NCBI GenBank assembly: GCA_013812505.1
Contig: JACCTH010000044.1
Coordinates: 1-64,000, forward strand
DNA length: 64,000 nt
Source: Acidimicrobiia bacterium
GTDB taxonomy: Bacteria; Actinomycetota; Acidimicrobiia; Spongiisociales; ZC4RG35
Reading direction: 5' to 3'
Shown here: piece by piece, positions 1 to 8,820 of the stretch
Position numbering within the stretch: the stretch's first letter is position 1
Layout: each line of letters opens with the position of its first letter
Notes under the pieces: model-generated
Seen by the model: only the letters and a program-made list of their open reading frames with translations
The model's database searches: none
What the model was told of the DNA's origin: nothing
Program-made: the position numbers and the translations under genes

Positions 1-89
1 GGTCGCTAGACCCTGTTGTGTCATAAGCGTGCTGCCGATAACCAGGGTGCAAGCCGAAAGATCGGAAACGCTACAAGAAGGAGGTCTAA
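1..89 (+). promoter_or_regulatory. Leader upstream of the Flp pilin gene, possibly structured
   Basis: The 89 bases before the pilin contain a strong Shine-Dalgarno (AAGGAGGT, about 77-84) just before the ATG. Several short complementary pieces are visible: GGTC/GACC at the extreme 5' end, ACCCTG (10-15) against CAGGGT (43-48), and a CCGA/TCGG hairpin at 54-65. Pilin mRNAs often carry structured leaders, but I could not match this to a known riboswitch consensus and the true 5' end lies outside the window. No -10/-35 was assigned. Confidence 0.3.
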
Positions 90-275
90 ATGCTTGCTTT
101 GTGGACCAAGGCCCTCGACTGGGCCAAGGACGAAGAGCGTGGAGCGAGCATGGTGGAGTACGCCCTCCTGGTCGTGCTGATCGCCATTATCGCCATCGTT
201 GCCATCCGCCTCGCCGGAAACAATGTCTCCAGGACCTTCTCAAACGTCGGCACGCAGCTCAGCGGCACCAACTAA
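90..275 (+). CDS. flp: Flp/Fap-type type IVb pilin
   Basis: This is a 61-residue prepilin, the usual size for Flp pilins, which are exported, cut by a TadV-type prepilin peptidase and polymerised into adhesive pili by the Tad apparatus. A charged leader (residues 1-21) is followed by GASMVEYALLVV, with the conserved Glu of class III prepilins and an uninterrupted hydrophobic helix to about residue 42. Cleavage is expected near the Gly-Ala before SMVEY. The ATG has an excellent AAGGAGGT ribosome-binding site. The gene faces the minus-strand tad operon and is followed at once by a strong terminator, so it is probably transcribed alone and at high level. No prepilin peptidase gene is in the window. 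Confidence 0.93.
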   Translation: MLALWTKALDWAKDEERGASMVEYALLVVLIAIIAIVAIRLAGNNVSRTFSNVGTQLSGTN

Positions 276-297
276 CTGAGCTCAAAGAAACGAAGTC

Positions 298-328
298 AAA
301 GAGGGACCCCAACTCGGGGTCCCTCTTT
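298..328 (+). terminator. Rho-independent terminator of flp
   Basis: A perfect 13-bp stem (AAAGAGGGACCCC with GGGGTCCCTCTTT) closes the 5-nt loop AACTC and ends in a short T run, starting 22 bases after the pilin stop. It should also act partly on transcripts from the opposite strand, since the stem begins with AAA. Confidence 0.9.
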
Positions 329-810
329 GCATTGCATCCAAAAATTGGGGGCGTTGCAGTGAGTGTGTCCGGGTTGGCGGCGAGAGTCCCGTAAGAGCTG
401 GTTCGGTGGTAATTATCCGGTGACAACCGGATAAGGAGGTCCCGGCTGTTCGACAAGTGTCTCCCGACTGGGATTGGGATCCTCGCCTGGAGAGCTCGGT
501 TTTCCGCACCCCAATTTGGCCCGCCGGCGGAACCCGCCCTCCAGTCAATTCGGCACCCGACGTGCGTTTACCGGCGCTGCGGTCTCCGGCGCGGTGGTAC
601 CACATCAACAAAGGAGAGAAAAGAAAGCTGGGGTGCGCCGGCACGTGGATGGGACCCGCCTCGACCGGGGCCCATCGCCTCTCCCGAGTCCGTTCAACGA
701 AATTCGTCCTCACAAGCACGAGCACGACACGCTATGGGACAAATTATGAAAACAGGTTTCGCGTGGGGACAAATTACGTCGCACCGGGCGGGTGCGGCCG
801 GGGTGCGGCA
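329..810. other. Intergenic stretch between flp terminator and the tad operon end
   Basis: No convincing gene lies here; the ORFs listed by the track have no recognisable domain and are antisense or intergenic shadows. Two structures are visible: a 9-bp inverted repeat TTATCCGGT-GACA-ACCGGATAA at 413-434, and repeat copy A at 698-778 (separate entry). The rest is unremarkable GC-rich sequence. Confidence 0.6.
698..778. repeat. Dispersed TIR-bearing repeat, copy A
   Basis: This 81-bp element is bounded by imperfect 16-bp inverted ends, CGAAATTCGTCCTCAC and (reverse strand) CGTAATTTGTCCCCAC, matching at 13 of 16 positions. Bases 700-778 align without gaps to 28025-28103 with 7 mismatches in 79. 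A further internal GGGACAAATTATG repeats the end motif. No coding potential and no clear target-site duplication are visible. Confidence 0.75.
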
Positions 811-2187
811 CTAGCTCGAGCGGAGTTCCACCCCTGGCGCCACCAGAATCACAAAGGTTTCGTCGGAGTACTTCTCGTTCCAGCCGGACCGGACCAGCGC
901 CTCGGCCAGCGGGTCCGCCTCTTTGATCAGAGCCTCCTCGATGCCCATCGAGGTGAGCTCAGCTTCCCAGTCGCCGCCTGCGTTGCGGGTCTTGATGAAA
1001 TCAGCCACGCGCTGACCGAAGAGCTCGGCCCGATCGTCGATGTATACCTGGCGATCGGGACCGTAGGCATAGATGAGAAACCCTCCCGTAGTGTCGTCGT
1101 GGAAGACGCGATCCGACACAAGTTGCCGCGAGGCTTCGATCGGGAAATGCTCTGGGTCCAGCCGAGTGTTGCGAGCAAGCAGGAACGGCAGCGAAAGGAC
1201 GGTCAGGCCGATTACGGAATTGATCAAGCGCCGACCAGGCGACTCACTCCGCAGTATGCGGGGATCGCCTACGCCGGCAGCCGCAAGCGCGACCAGCGGG
1301 ATCAGCGCTAACCATCCAAAAGGCAGCGACCTTGCCGACGACACGGCCAAATAGAGAAAAGGCACGAGGAACCACAGAGCGCGCCAGGTAGGTCGTTGAC
1401 CACCCGGCCGGCCGATGAGGGCGATGAGGAGGCCGAGGAGGAAAATGAACCCCGACAACGCGCCAAGATTGGTTGGAGCCCATTCGGTGATGAGGCCTAA
1501 GAATTCACGCGCCCGGATGAAGTCGATCAGGATCTCGAGCACACCCCAACCATGCGCCGTGAAGAGCGCCGCTATCGACATCGGCACTATTTGCTGGCCT
1601 AACCGCCAGTTGCGTTGATAGATCGCCCAGAGCAAGACGAATAGCACTCCCAGCGGCCAGCCCCCGTGGACGGCTGCCCAAACCCAACTGATCAAGGGCA
1701 GGGTCCACCACAGCCGGTGCTCGAGCGCCACCAGCAAGGTGAGCACGAAGAACAGGAGCGAGAAGAGCGATGGCCGCGGGTTCAGGTAGGGCGCGATCAC
1801 GAACGCCGACGCAGCAAGCAGGCCCGCCATCCAAAACATCGATTTCGACTGCTGGCGGAAGACGAGGCCAATCGTGATCAAGAGCAAGACCCCGACGGAC
1901 ATGTTCAGCGCCCAAACAAAGTTGAGGCCGAAAAGTCCCTCGAGCCACCCGTAGGCGAGCTCCGCCAGCCAAGACTGGGTCCGCCAGAGGATGTCAGGTG
2001 AGTTGAACGAGAACGGGTCGGCGACCAGCACCTCGCCCGCGTCGATCTGGAGGGTGCCTGCCCGCACATGCCAGAGGAAGGAGTTGTCGCGAATTGGGAG
2101 TCGGGCGACGAGGCCGACGACCATCCAGGGGATCAGGAGAACGACGTGCCGGAGGGCCGGGAACTCGCTCCTTTTGGCGAGGGTCAA
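811..2187 (-). CDS. Polytopic membrane protein, GT-C-like, last gene of the tad operon
   Basis: The 458-residue product is very hydrophobic, with about ten predicted membrane segments across residues 10-350 and a soluble C-terminal tail. The N-terminal part (LWHVRAG..., DPFSF, then a Trp/Gln-containing SWLAEL) and the C-terminal YIDDRAELFG segment resemble a widespread family of uncharacterised membrane proteins with a GT-C glycosyltransferase-like layout; substrate unknown. It starts with TTG in a TTGA overlap with the stop of tadC, so the two are translationally coupled. A role in pilin or surface-polymer modification is a guess from position only. Confidence 0.6.
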   Translation of the reverse strand: MTLAKRSEFPALRHVVLLIPWMVVGLVARLPIRDNSFLWHVRAGTLQIDAGEVLVADPFSFNSPDILWRTQSWLAELAYGWLEGLFGLNFVWALNMSVGVLLLITIGLVFRQQSKSMFWMAGLLAASAFVIAPYLNPRPSLFSLLFFVLTLLVALEHRLWWTLPLISWVWAAVHGGWPLGVLFVLLWAIYQRNWRLGQQIVPMSIAALFTAHGWGVLEILIDFIRAREFLGLITEWAPTNLGALSGFIFLLGLLIALIGRPGGQRPTWRALWFLVPFLYLAVSSARSLPFGWLALIPLVALAAAGVGDPRILRSESPGRRLINSVIGLTVLSLPFLLARNTRLDPEHFPIEASRQLVSDRVFHDDTTGGFLIYAYGPDRQVYIDDRAELFGQRVADFIKTRNAGGDWEAELTSMGIEEALIKEADPLAEALVRSGWNEKYSDETFVILVAPGVELRSS

Positions 2188-3104
2188 GTATTGGCGAAAG
2201 CCGAGGCGATCTGGATGCCGGCGGGACCTAGCAAGACCACGAACAGCGCCGGGAAGATGCAGAACACCAACGGGAAGACGATCTTCACCGGAGCCGCAAA
2301 CGCCTTCTCCTGCGCCCGCTGGCGCCGTTTGATCCGCATCTCGTCGGCCTGGACGCGGAGCACCCGAGCGATCGAAACGCCGAAGGCCTCCGCCTGCATC
2401 ATCGCCAGCAAGAAGGAGCGGAGTTCGTCGAGGTCGGTCCGTTCGGAGAGATGACGCATGGCTTCTTTCCGGGCCAGCCCGACTCGGGTTTCCTGGAGCA
2501 TCCGGAAGAACTCTTCCGACAAGGGCCCGGGAACGGTTTGCACCACTCGCGCCAACGCCGAGTCGAATCCGAGACCGGCTTCGACGCTGATCACCAGCAT
2601 GTCGAGCACATCGGGCAGCGCCTTTTGCATGGTCTTGCGCCGATCACCGATCTTGCGGGCAAGCCAAGCCTCCGGAGCAAAGAAACCGAGGATGGTCGGG
2701 AAGAACACCAGCATGATGGTCTGTGTGAAGGACGCCGCCAATGGGCGAGCAAAGAACGCCAGCAAGATCCCGGCCAGAGTGGTGAACACCTTGATAACGA
2801 CAAACGAGGGACCATCGAGATTGACGGGGCTGCCGGCCAGGACCAGCTTCCGCTGGACGTTGTTGAGATAACCCACCGGGGTGAAGCGATTAAAAAACTT
2901 GCCGAGGCCGATGATCACCGGGGCAATGGCTCGTTCAGACAGGGTTTTGGAGAGCTGCTGCTCGCGAAGGGCGTCGCGCCCGTACATCCCGAGCCGATCC
3001 ATGGACGCCTTCTGCGCCTTGACGACGCCGTTTCCAACCCAGAGGAACAGGGCAACAGCGGCGACAAAGACCGCCGCCACTGGGAAGAGGAGAGCGGGTT
3101 CCAT
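2184..3104 (-). CDS. tadC: Tad secretion inner-membrane protein TadC
   Basis: This 306-residue member of the GspF/TadC (T2SF) family forms, with TadB, the inner-membrane platform of the Tad pilus machine. It has an N-terminal membrane helix (about 5-25), a cytoplasmic stretch, paired helices near 105-155, the T2SF domain around 160-280 (RKTMQKALPDVLDMLVISVEAG is the family's signature region) and a C-terminal helix. The length is normal. It lies 4 bp after VWA-tadB and overlaps the next gene by 4 nt, in the standard tadA-tadB-tadC order. Confidence 0.9.
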   Translation of the reverse strand: MEPALLFPVAAVFVAAVALFLWVGNGVVKAQKASMDRLGMYGRDALREQQLSKTLSERAIAPVIIGLGKFFNRFTPVGYLNNVQRKLVLAGSPVNLDGPSFVVIKVFTTLAGILLAFFARPLAASFTQTIMLVFFPTILGFFAPEAWLARKIGDRRKTMQKALPDVLDMLVISVEAGLGFDSALARVVQTVPGPLSEEFFRMLQETRVGLARKEAMRHLSERTDLDELRSFLLAMMQAEAFGVSIARVLRVQADEMRIKRRQRAQEKAFAAPVKIVFPLVFCIFPALFVVLLGPAGIQIASAFANT

Positions 3105-3108
3105 TTTC

Positions 3109-5055
3109 TTATACCTCGATGTTGACTATGCGACGGAGCCAGTAAATGCCGGCCAGCATCATCACCACCCCGGCGATGACCGCAATGATGCCGTAGGTGT
3201 TGGCGAACAAGATCATGATGTAGGGACGATTCGAGGTGTAGAGGAACAACGCCATCACAAAGGGCAGGGCACCCAGAACGATGGCGGAGATTCGTCCCTC
3301 TGCGGTCAGAGCGCGAATCTCTCCCTTGAGCCGGTTGCGCTGGCGCATCGTCTCGGCGACGGTTTGCAGTACCTCGGCCAGGTTGCCACCAACTTCCCGT
3401 TGAATCTCGACTGCCATGACCGCCCACTCGAAGTCCTGAGACTGGGTGCGGGTGGTGATCCCTTGCAGGGCCTGGACCACCGGCCGGCCCAACCGTGCTT
3501 CGGCAATGGCCCGGCCGAATTCGCGCGCCGTTGGGTTGGGAGCTTCACTTGCCACTGCTTCAACGGCCTGGAGCAAGGAGTATCCGGCTCGGAGCGAGGT
3601 GCTGATAAGGGTGAGCGTGTCTGGCAGTTGATTCTCGAAGCGACGCTTTTCCCTCTTGCCAAGGAAGTTGAGGATGAAGACCACGAGCAGGACCGCGAAC
3701 CCAAACGCGATACCTCCCGAGATTGGGTTCCGGGTGAACAGCGCGGTCAGGATCCCGAAGACGACGCTCAACCCGAAGGCACCGGCGATCGCTTCCCCAG
3801 CCGACAGCGGAATGTTCGCTTGCTCAAGAGCGCTGTTAACTCCCGACAGCAAACCTCGGCGGCGCACCTCTTCTTCTGCTCGCTGGCTGAACAGGCGCAG
3901 GATCGGCAGGCGTTCGAAGACTGAGCGCTTCTCCTCCGCCCCCCGCTTTCCGTAAGCCTCGAGGCGTCGCTTGAAGACCGCTCCGGCGTCCTCGTTGCCC
4001 CGGCCAAAGAGGATGAAGATGAAGAGCCCAATCGCCAACCCCAGCCCCAAGGCCGAGATACCGATCATCGCGGTCGGCGATGCTGGCAGCCGAGACTCGA
4101 TCGTGAACGGCTCAGCGGCGGCAAAGGTGGTCGTGGTGGCAGGGCCGGCCGTGGAGGTGGTTGCCCAGCCGGGCACCGGCTCGGTGGTGACCGCGTTGAG
4201 GTCTCCGTAAGTAATCAAGAACTCGACTGGGCCAGCAGTGTTGATCGGGCTGTTAAAACGCAACACGAGAAGGTTGTTGATCTCGCGCTGGATCTGCTCA
4301 TAGAGGCCTGAAAGCTGCTCAGGGTCGGTGGTGGAAAGAAAGAGTCCATCACCGGCCTCGGCGACCTGGCGGATCGCGTCGGGCGCGAACTCGGGCGACT
4401 CGAGCGCCACCCCAAAGATCCGCACGGGGTTCTCGGGGTTGTTGATGGCGCCGAGCACGTCCTCGGTGGTGGCGACGCTGGCGGTGTCGGCGCCGTCGGA
4501 CAGAACGATGATGTTGCGCCGGAGCGTCTGCGCTTGCACTTGATCGAAGAGGTTGACGGCCTGGATCACGCCATCGTTGAAGGCGGTCTCCCCGGCTGGC
4601 TCAAGTGCTTCGATCCGAGCGACGAGGTCGGCGGCGGTGTTCGTGAATCCAGCCACGGTCTGCACGGTGTCGGCAAAGGTGACGATGGCGATGAAGTCGC
4701 CAGGTCGTTTCTGGTTGACGAAGTTGGCGGCGGCCACCTTGGCGGCCTCCATCGGGGCACCCTGCATCGAGCCTGACACGTCAATCACCAGCACGATCCC
4801 GACCGGCTCGAGCGAGGACGCCAATGGCTCGACGACGAGGTTTGAGACCTCCTGACCGTTGGTCGTAACGCTAATCAGGGCGGGGTCGAGAGTTTCCTCG
4901 AGGTTGCGGAACTCGACTACGACACTCGTTTGCCCGTCTTCGGCATAACGAATCGGATCGACCTTGACGATGTCCATGCCTGCTTCAGTCTGGGCGAGCG
5001 CCAACGACGGCAAAAGCCCGAGGACCAGCGTGAGGACGAGGAAGAAGCGTTTCAC
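3109..5055 (-). CDS. tadB: VWA domain-TadB fusion protein
   Basis: This 648-residue protein joins two parts. Residues 1-22 are a signal peptide ending LALAQ. Residues about 84-265 are a von Willebrand factor A domain with the MIDAS motif DVSGS (92-96) and a downstream LSDGADTA. After a Thr-rich linker and a membrane helix (about 325-350) comes a complete TadB/GspF domain (about 490-625) with C-terminal membrane helices. So a metal-binding adhesion-type domain sits outside the cell on the same chain as the inner-membrane platform protein. The GTG start overlaps the tadA stop (GTGA). Similar fusions are known in Actinomycetota; the VWA ligand is unknown. Confidence 0.88.
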   Translation of the reverse strand: MKRFFLVLTLVLGLLPSLALAQTEAGMDIVKVDPIRYAEDGQTSVVVEFRNLEETLDPALISVTTNGQEVSNLVVEPLASSLEPVGIVLVIDVSGSMQGAPMEAAKVAAANFVNQKRPGDFIAIVTFADTVQTVAGFTNTAADLVARIEALEPAGETAFNDGVIQAVNLFDQVQAQTLRRNIIVLSDGADTASVATTEDVLGAINNPENPVRIFGVALESPEFAPDAIRQVAEAGDGLFLSTTDPEQLSGLYEQIQREINNLLVLRFNSPINTAGPVEFLITYGDLNAVTTEPVPGWATTSTAGPATTTTFAAAEPFTIESRLPASPTAMIGISALGLGLAIGLFIFILFGRGNEDAGAVFKRRLEAYGKRGAEEKRSVFERLPILRLFSQRAEEEVRRRGLLSGVNSALEQANIPLSAGEAIAGAFGLSVVFGILTALFTRNPISGGIAFGFAVLLVVFILNFLGKREKRRFENQLPDTLTLISTSLRAGYSLLQAVEAVASEAPNPTAREFGRAIAEARLGRPVVQALQGITTRTQSQDFEWAVMAVEIQREVGGNLAEVLQTVAETMRQRNRLKGEIRALTAEGRISAIVLGALPFVMALFLYTSNRPYIMILFANTYGIIAVIAGVVMMLAGIYWLRRIVNIEV

Positions 5056-6431
5056 CGTGGGGCGAACTCGTTGGCGCGCCGGGCGAACGGCTCGGGGTCG
5101 AAGAGGTCGGCGGGAAGGCGGATTCCCAAGTCCTGCAGATGTTCGGAGAAAGTCGGCCGGATCCCGGTGGCCTTGAGCCGGCCGAGGAACTTGCCGGTGT
5201 TCTCCTCGACCCCGGCACCAAAGTCGAACAGGAACAAATCCTGGAGGGTGATGATCTCGCCCTCCATGCCTTCGACCTCGGTGACATGGGTGACGCGACG
5301 GGTGCCATCTTTGAGACGGCTGACGTGAACGATGAGGTCGACCGCCGAAGAGATCTGCTCTCGGATTGCTCGGATCGGCAGGTCATAGCCGGCCATCAGC
5401 ACCATGGTCTCGATACGAGACAAGGTGTCACGGGGGCCGTTGGAGTGGATCGTGGTCAGCGAGCCATCGTGGCCGGTGTTCATGGCTTGGAGCATGTCGA
5501 GCGCTTCGCCACCGCGACACTCGCCGACCACGATCCGGTCGGGTCGCATGCGGAGGCAGTTGCGGACCAGGTCGCGGATCGTGATTTGGCCCTTGCCTTC
5601 GATGTTCGCGGGGCGGGCCTCGAGCGTGAGGACGTGGTCCTGATGGAGCTGGAGCTCGGCGGCGTCTTCCACGGTGACAATCCGCTCGTCGTCGGGGAGG
5701 TAGCTCGAAAGCACGTTCAGGGTCGTGGTCTTCCCTGACCCGGTGCCACCCGAGATGATGACGTTGAGCCGGCCGCGGACGCAGGCGCGCAGGAAGTCGG
5801 CGGTGCGTTGTGTATAGGTTTGGAAACGAACCAGGTCCGCCTCGGTGAACGGATCAACTGCGAACTTACGAATTGTTAAGAAGGGCCCGCCGATCGCCAA
5901 CGGGTGGATCACAGCGTTGACGCGCGAACCGTCCGGAAGGCGAGCGTCCACGAGCGGGGTCGCTTCGTCGACGCGGCGACCCACCTGGCCGACGATCTTG
6001 TCGATGATTCGGCGAAGGTGGACGTCGTCGACAAATCGAACATCGGTTTTGACGATCTTTCCTCGTTGCTCGCAGTAAACGTCATAGGGCCCGTTGACCA
6101 TGACTTCGGTGACCTCAGCATCATTGAGCAGAGGATCGATCGGGCCGTAGCCGAGAACATCGGAGGCGATCTCGTTGAGAAGCTGACGACGATCGCTCAT
6201 CGTTAGCGGTACGCCCTGCTCTTGGTCGATCGCCCACTCCAGCATCTCCATCACCCGAAGTCGTAGCTCCGCGTCGGACATCTGTCGGTCGTAGAGAGTG
6301 GGGCCGAGCTCTTCGACCACCTTGAAATGGAGACGACCCCGAAGCTCGGTGAGAGCGTCGTTGCGATTGGTCGATATTGACGAAAGCTCGTTCCGGCGAG
6401 CCGCCGCTACACGGTCAGCCAATGTAGACAT
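5052..6431 (-). CDS. tadA: Tad pilus assembly ATPase TadA/CpaF
   Basis: This 459-residue hexameric secretion ATPase of the GspE/VirB11 superfamily powers Flp pilus assembly from the cytoplasm. It shows the CpaF N-terminal region, the linker [10 protein letters not shown] (111-120), Walker A GGTGSGKT (228-235), an Asp box and Walker B with the following [13 protein letters not shown] and TIHSNG His-box. The length is typical. It sits between tadZ and VWA-tadB, overlapping the latter by four bases. Confidence 0.95.
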   Translation of the reverse strand: MSTLADRVAAARRNELSSISTNRNDALTELRGRLHFKVVEELGPTLYDRQMSDAELRLRVMEMLEWAIDQEQGVPLTMSDRRQLLNEIASDVLGYGPIDPLLNDAEVTEVMVNGPYDVYCEQRGKIVKTDVRFVDDVHLRRIIDKIVGQVGRRVDEATPLVDARLPDGSRVNAVIHPLAIGGPFLTIRKFAVDPFTEADLVRFQTYTQRTADFLRACVRGRLNVIISGGTGSGKTTTLNVLSSYLPDDERIVTVEDAAELQLHQDHVLTLEARPANIEGKGQITIRDLVRNCLRMRPDRIVVGECRGGEALDMLQAMNTGHDGSLTTIHSNGPRDTLSRIETMVLMAGYDLPIRAIREQISSAVDLIVHVSRLKDGTRRVTHVTEVEGMEGEIITLQDLFLFDFGAGVEENTGKFLGRLKATGIRPTFSEHLQDLGIRLPADLFDPEPFARRANEFAPR

Positions 6432-6462
6432 CAGTTACCTTCCCTTTCGGGTCCTTCGTGAC

Positions 6463-7647
6463 TCACTTTCGGCGCAGAAATCCTTTGCCTGAGGATGGTT
6501 CTGGGACCGGGCCGGCGATGAGCTCAGCCACGGTTTCGAATCCCTTCGCCACCCGCGACTTCGGCGCCGATTCCACGACCGGGTTTCCCTCGTTCATCGA
6601 AGCAGCCACGGCTGCATCAGAAGGAACGGCCGCGCTGAGGGACATCTTGAGAGCGCTCTCGATCTCCTTGTCATCGAGCCGAGCTTTGGCGTTGGACCGG
6701 TTGAGAACCAACTTCACCTTGCTGGTAGGGAACTTGAGCAGGCGCAAAGTCTCCAAGGCGAGCTTGGCGTTCTTCACCGACGGCAGATCCATGTCGACTA
6801 CCTGCAGAACCGTGTCGGCCCTTTCGAGCAGCGAAAGCAGAAGCTCGTCGAGCATCGAGGCTGTGTCGACGATGACGTAGTCGTACCTTTCCCGCAACAG
6901 ACTCACGACCGTCAGCAACGACTCCGTGGAAATATCGTCAGCGAATGCCGGCTCGAGGGGGGCCGCCATCACCTTGAGCCCGCTTGGATGGTCGGTCAAG
7001 AGGGACTCCAACAGCGACCCGTCGAGATGGTGGAGCTCATGGGCCGCGTTTACAAGGGTGAAACGAGGCTCCAATTGGAGGACGAGGCAGACATCACCGA
7101 ACTGAAGGTCAGCGTCGACCAGCGCCACCTTCTTGCCCGGGTACCGGGTGAGAAGGATGGCGAGGTTGGTGGCGGTGACGGTCTTCCCGGACCCGCCTTT
7201 CGCCGACATGACGATGATGACCTGGCCCTCTTGCTTCTTGTCGCTGCTGACCGGAGGAGGCACCGCCGCCGTCCGCCGTTTGAGGACATCGTTGGAGAAC
7301 TGGGCGATCGCATCCTCGACTTTTTGCTCGGTGAGTGGTGCTTCGATTACCTCCGAAACCCCGGCTCGCATCGCCGAGCGCAAGAGCCCGGAGGTGACCT
7401 CGTCGGCCACGGCGATCAGAAGAAGTGACGGATCCTCGTTGCGGAGCACCCGGACGGAGTCGATCGCTGCCTCATTGGCGATGGAAGGGCCGAGCAGCAC
7501 CATCCGCAACGCCCCGCCCTCGATGGCGTTGACGGCTTCGCTTATTGTGCGGGCAGTCGGCAACCGGCCCTCGAAGAGCTGTTTGGCTTCATCGATGAAC
7601 CCGGCGTCCTCGTCGACTACCAGCAAATTGTTCTCGGTTATGGACAC
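6463..7647 (-). CDS. tadZ: Pilus localisation ATPase TadZ/CpaE
   Basis: The 394-residue protein has an N-terminal receiver-like domain (about 1-115; LLVVDEDAGF, but not a complete phospho-receiver) joined by a Pro-rich linker to a MinD/ParA-type ATPase (about 140-370). The deviant Walker A is KGGSGKT (150-156), followed by VALVDADLQFGD. TadZ/CpaE proteins place the Tad apparatus in the cell and recruit other components. It lies 29 bp downstream of cpaB and 31 bp upstream of tadA, with all genes in one direction. Confidence 0.9.
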   Translation of the reverse strand: MSITENNLLVVDEDAGFIDEAKQLFEGRLPTARTISEAVNAIEGGALRMVLLGPSIANEAAIDSVRVLRNEDPSLLLIAVADEVTSGLLRSAMRAGVSEVIEAPLTEQKVEDAIAQFSNDVLKRRTAAVPPPVSSDKKQEGQVIIVMSAKGGSGKTVTATNLAILLTRYPGKKVALVDADLQFGDVCLVLQLEPRFTLVNAAHELHHLDGSLLESLLTDHPSGLKVMAAPLEPAFADDISTESLLTVVSLLRERYDYVIVDTASMLDELLLSLLERADTVLQVVDMDLPSVKNAKLALETLRLLKFPTSKVKLVLNRSNAKARLDDKEIESALKMSLSAAVPSDAAVAASMNEGNPVVESAPKSRVAKGFETVAELIAGPVPEPSSGKGFLRRK

Positions 7648-7676
7648 GTTCGGTCCTGGTCCTTGCCTTTTCTGTC

Positions 7677-8588
7677 CTAGTTCCCGAAGATGTCGTCGAC
7701 CAGGTCGCCGGCGAACAGGGTCTCAATGGTGACGCCTTGCGTCGCCACCTCGACGAAGTCGGCGGGTACCAGGGTCAGCCAAACCGACCCGTTCTCGGAA
7801 GCAAAGGCGATTCGCTCGGCCTGCTCTGGGGTCACCTCGAGAGTGAAGATCGTCTGCGGGATTTCCTCTTCCTGAGCTACCTCGGTCGTGATCGGGTTCC
7901 CGTCGGCGTCCACCTGCGGGTTTACGACTGGCGCGGTGTCGCCTTCCTCCTGACGGACGTCGGTGGCCACGGCCAGCACCGGCAGCCCTTGGAGCACGAA
8001 CCGGGTGTAGGTGATCGTTTCCGAAACCTCCTCGGCGGCAGCCCCGGTCTCGGCGGTCGTTGTCTCGGTTGGGATACCGAAGATCGGCGAGTTCGTTGGG
8101 ATCTGATTGAACTCGATGTCGAGGGTCACGATCAGGTTGATCATGTCGCCCGGGCGGATGAATCCGTTCACCCCGCGGACGGCGTCAGTCGAGATAGTGA
8201 TTGCCTGCTTTCCGGAGGGGATCAACTCCGACATCGGCTGCAGGTCGACGGTGAGCTGAGCCCACTGGGTGTCGACGATGATCTCGTTGCTGTTGATCGG
8301 ACCCACCGCAAGCCGGCCGCTCAACACCGCGTTGAGCTGCTCTTCTGAGGCGACGGCGCCTTCGGGCAGGTCTTCGCGATTCTCCTCGGATTGAACGACG
8401 AGGCCCGACTGAAGCACCTGGGACCCTTGCGAACCTTCTGGGATCAAAGCTCCGGCGCGGTAGACGGTGACCTTCTGTCGATCACGCTCGACGTCGGTGC
8501 GGATGCCATTCAGGAACTGAAAGACCGCAAACGCGGCAACCCCGGCCAAGACCAGAGCTACCAACAAAACCAACGCTCTCCTACCCAT
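7677..8588 (-). CDS. cpaB: Flp pilus assembly protein CpaB/RcpC
   Basis: This is the first gene of the minus-strand tad operon. The 303-residue product starts with a membrane helix (about 4-27), then has an SAF domain (about 40-105) typical of CpaB/RcpC and a Rcp-type domain to the C terminus. The family sits on the outside of the inner membrane and is needed for Flp pilus biogenesis, perhaps contacting the wall. The length fits. The predicted operon promoter would be within 8589-8820, where I saw nothing clear. Confidence 0.88.
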   Translation of the reverse strand: MGRRALVLLVALVLAGVAAFAVFQFLNGIRTDVERDRQKVTVYRAGALIPEGSQGSQVLQSGLVVQSEENREDLPEGAVASEEQLNAVLSGRLAVGPINSNEIIVDTQWAQLTVDLQPMSELIPSGKQAITISTDAVRGVNGFIRPGDMINLIVTLDIEFNQIPTNSPIFGIPTETTTAETGAAAEEVSETITYTRFVLQGLPVLAVATDVRQEEGDTAPVVNPQVDADGNPITTEVAQEEEIPQTIFTLEVTPEQAERIAFASENGSVWLTLVPADFVEVATQGVTIETLFAGDLVDDIFGN

Positions 8589-8820
8589 CCAGGACTCCTT
8601 GTCGAAATTGGATCGTTCGGGGGATCACCCCCGGGAACCGGCCCTCACAAATAGCTAGTTCGCTTCTTTCTTCGACCCGCTGACTCCCTGGCTTGAGCGT
8701 TCTTGCGGAAGGCTCGCTAAGGAAGACGGCGTGGGAGAGAGTGCTCGGAGGGAGCTGGAGAAATCTGAGTGCTGGGCGAGGTCCTGGGGCTCGCCTCGAC
8801 TAATTGATGGGCGCGGTCGA

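Noticed and set aside
457-1311. 284-aa plus-strand ORF
   Set aside because: It runs through intergenic repeat A and then antisense to the membrane protein gene; no domain, composition unlike the real genes.
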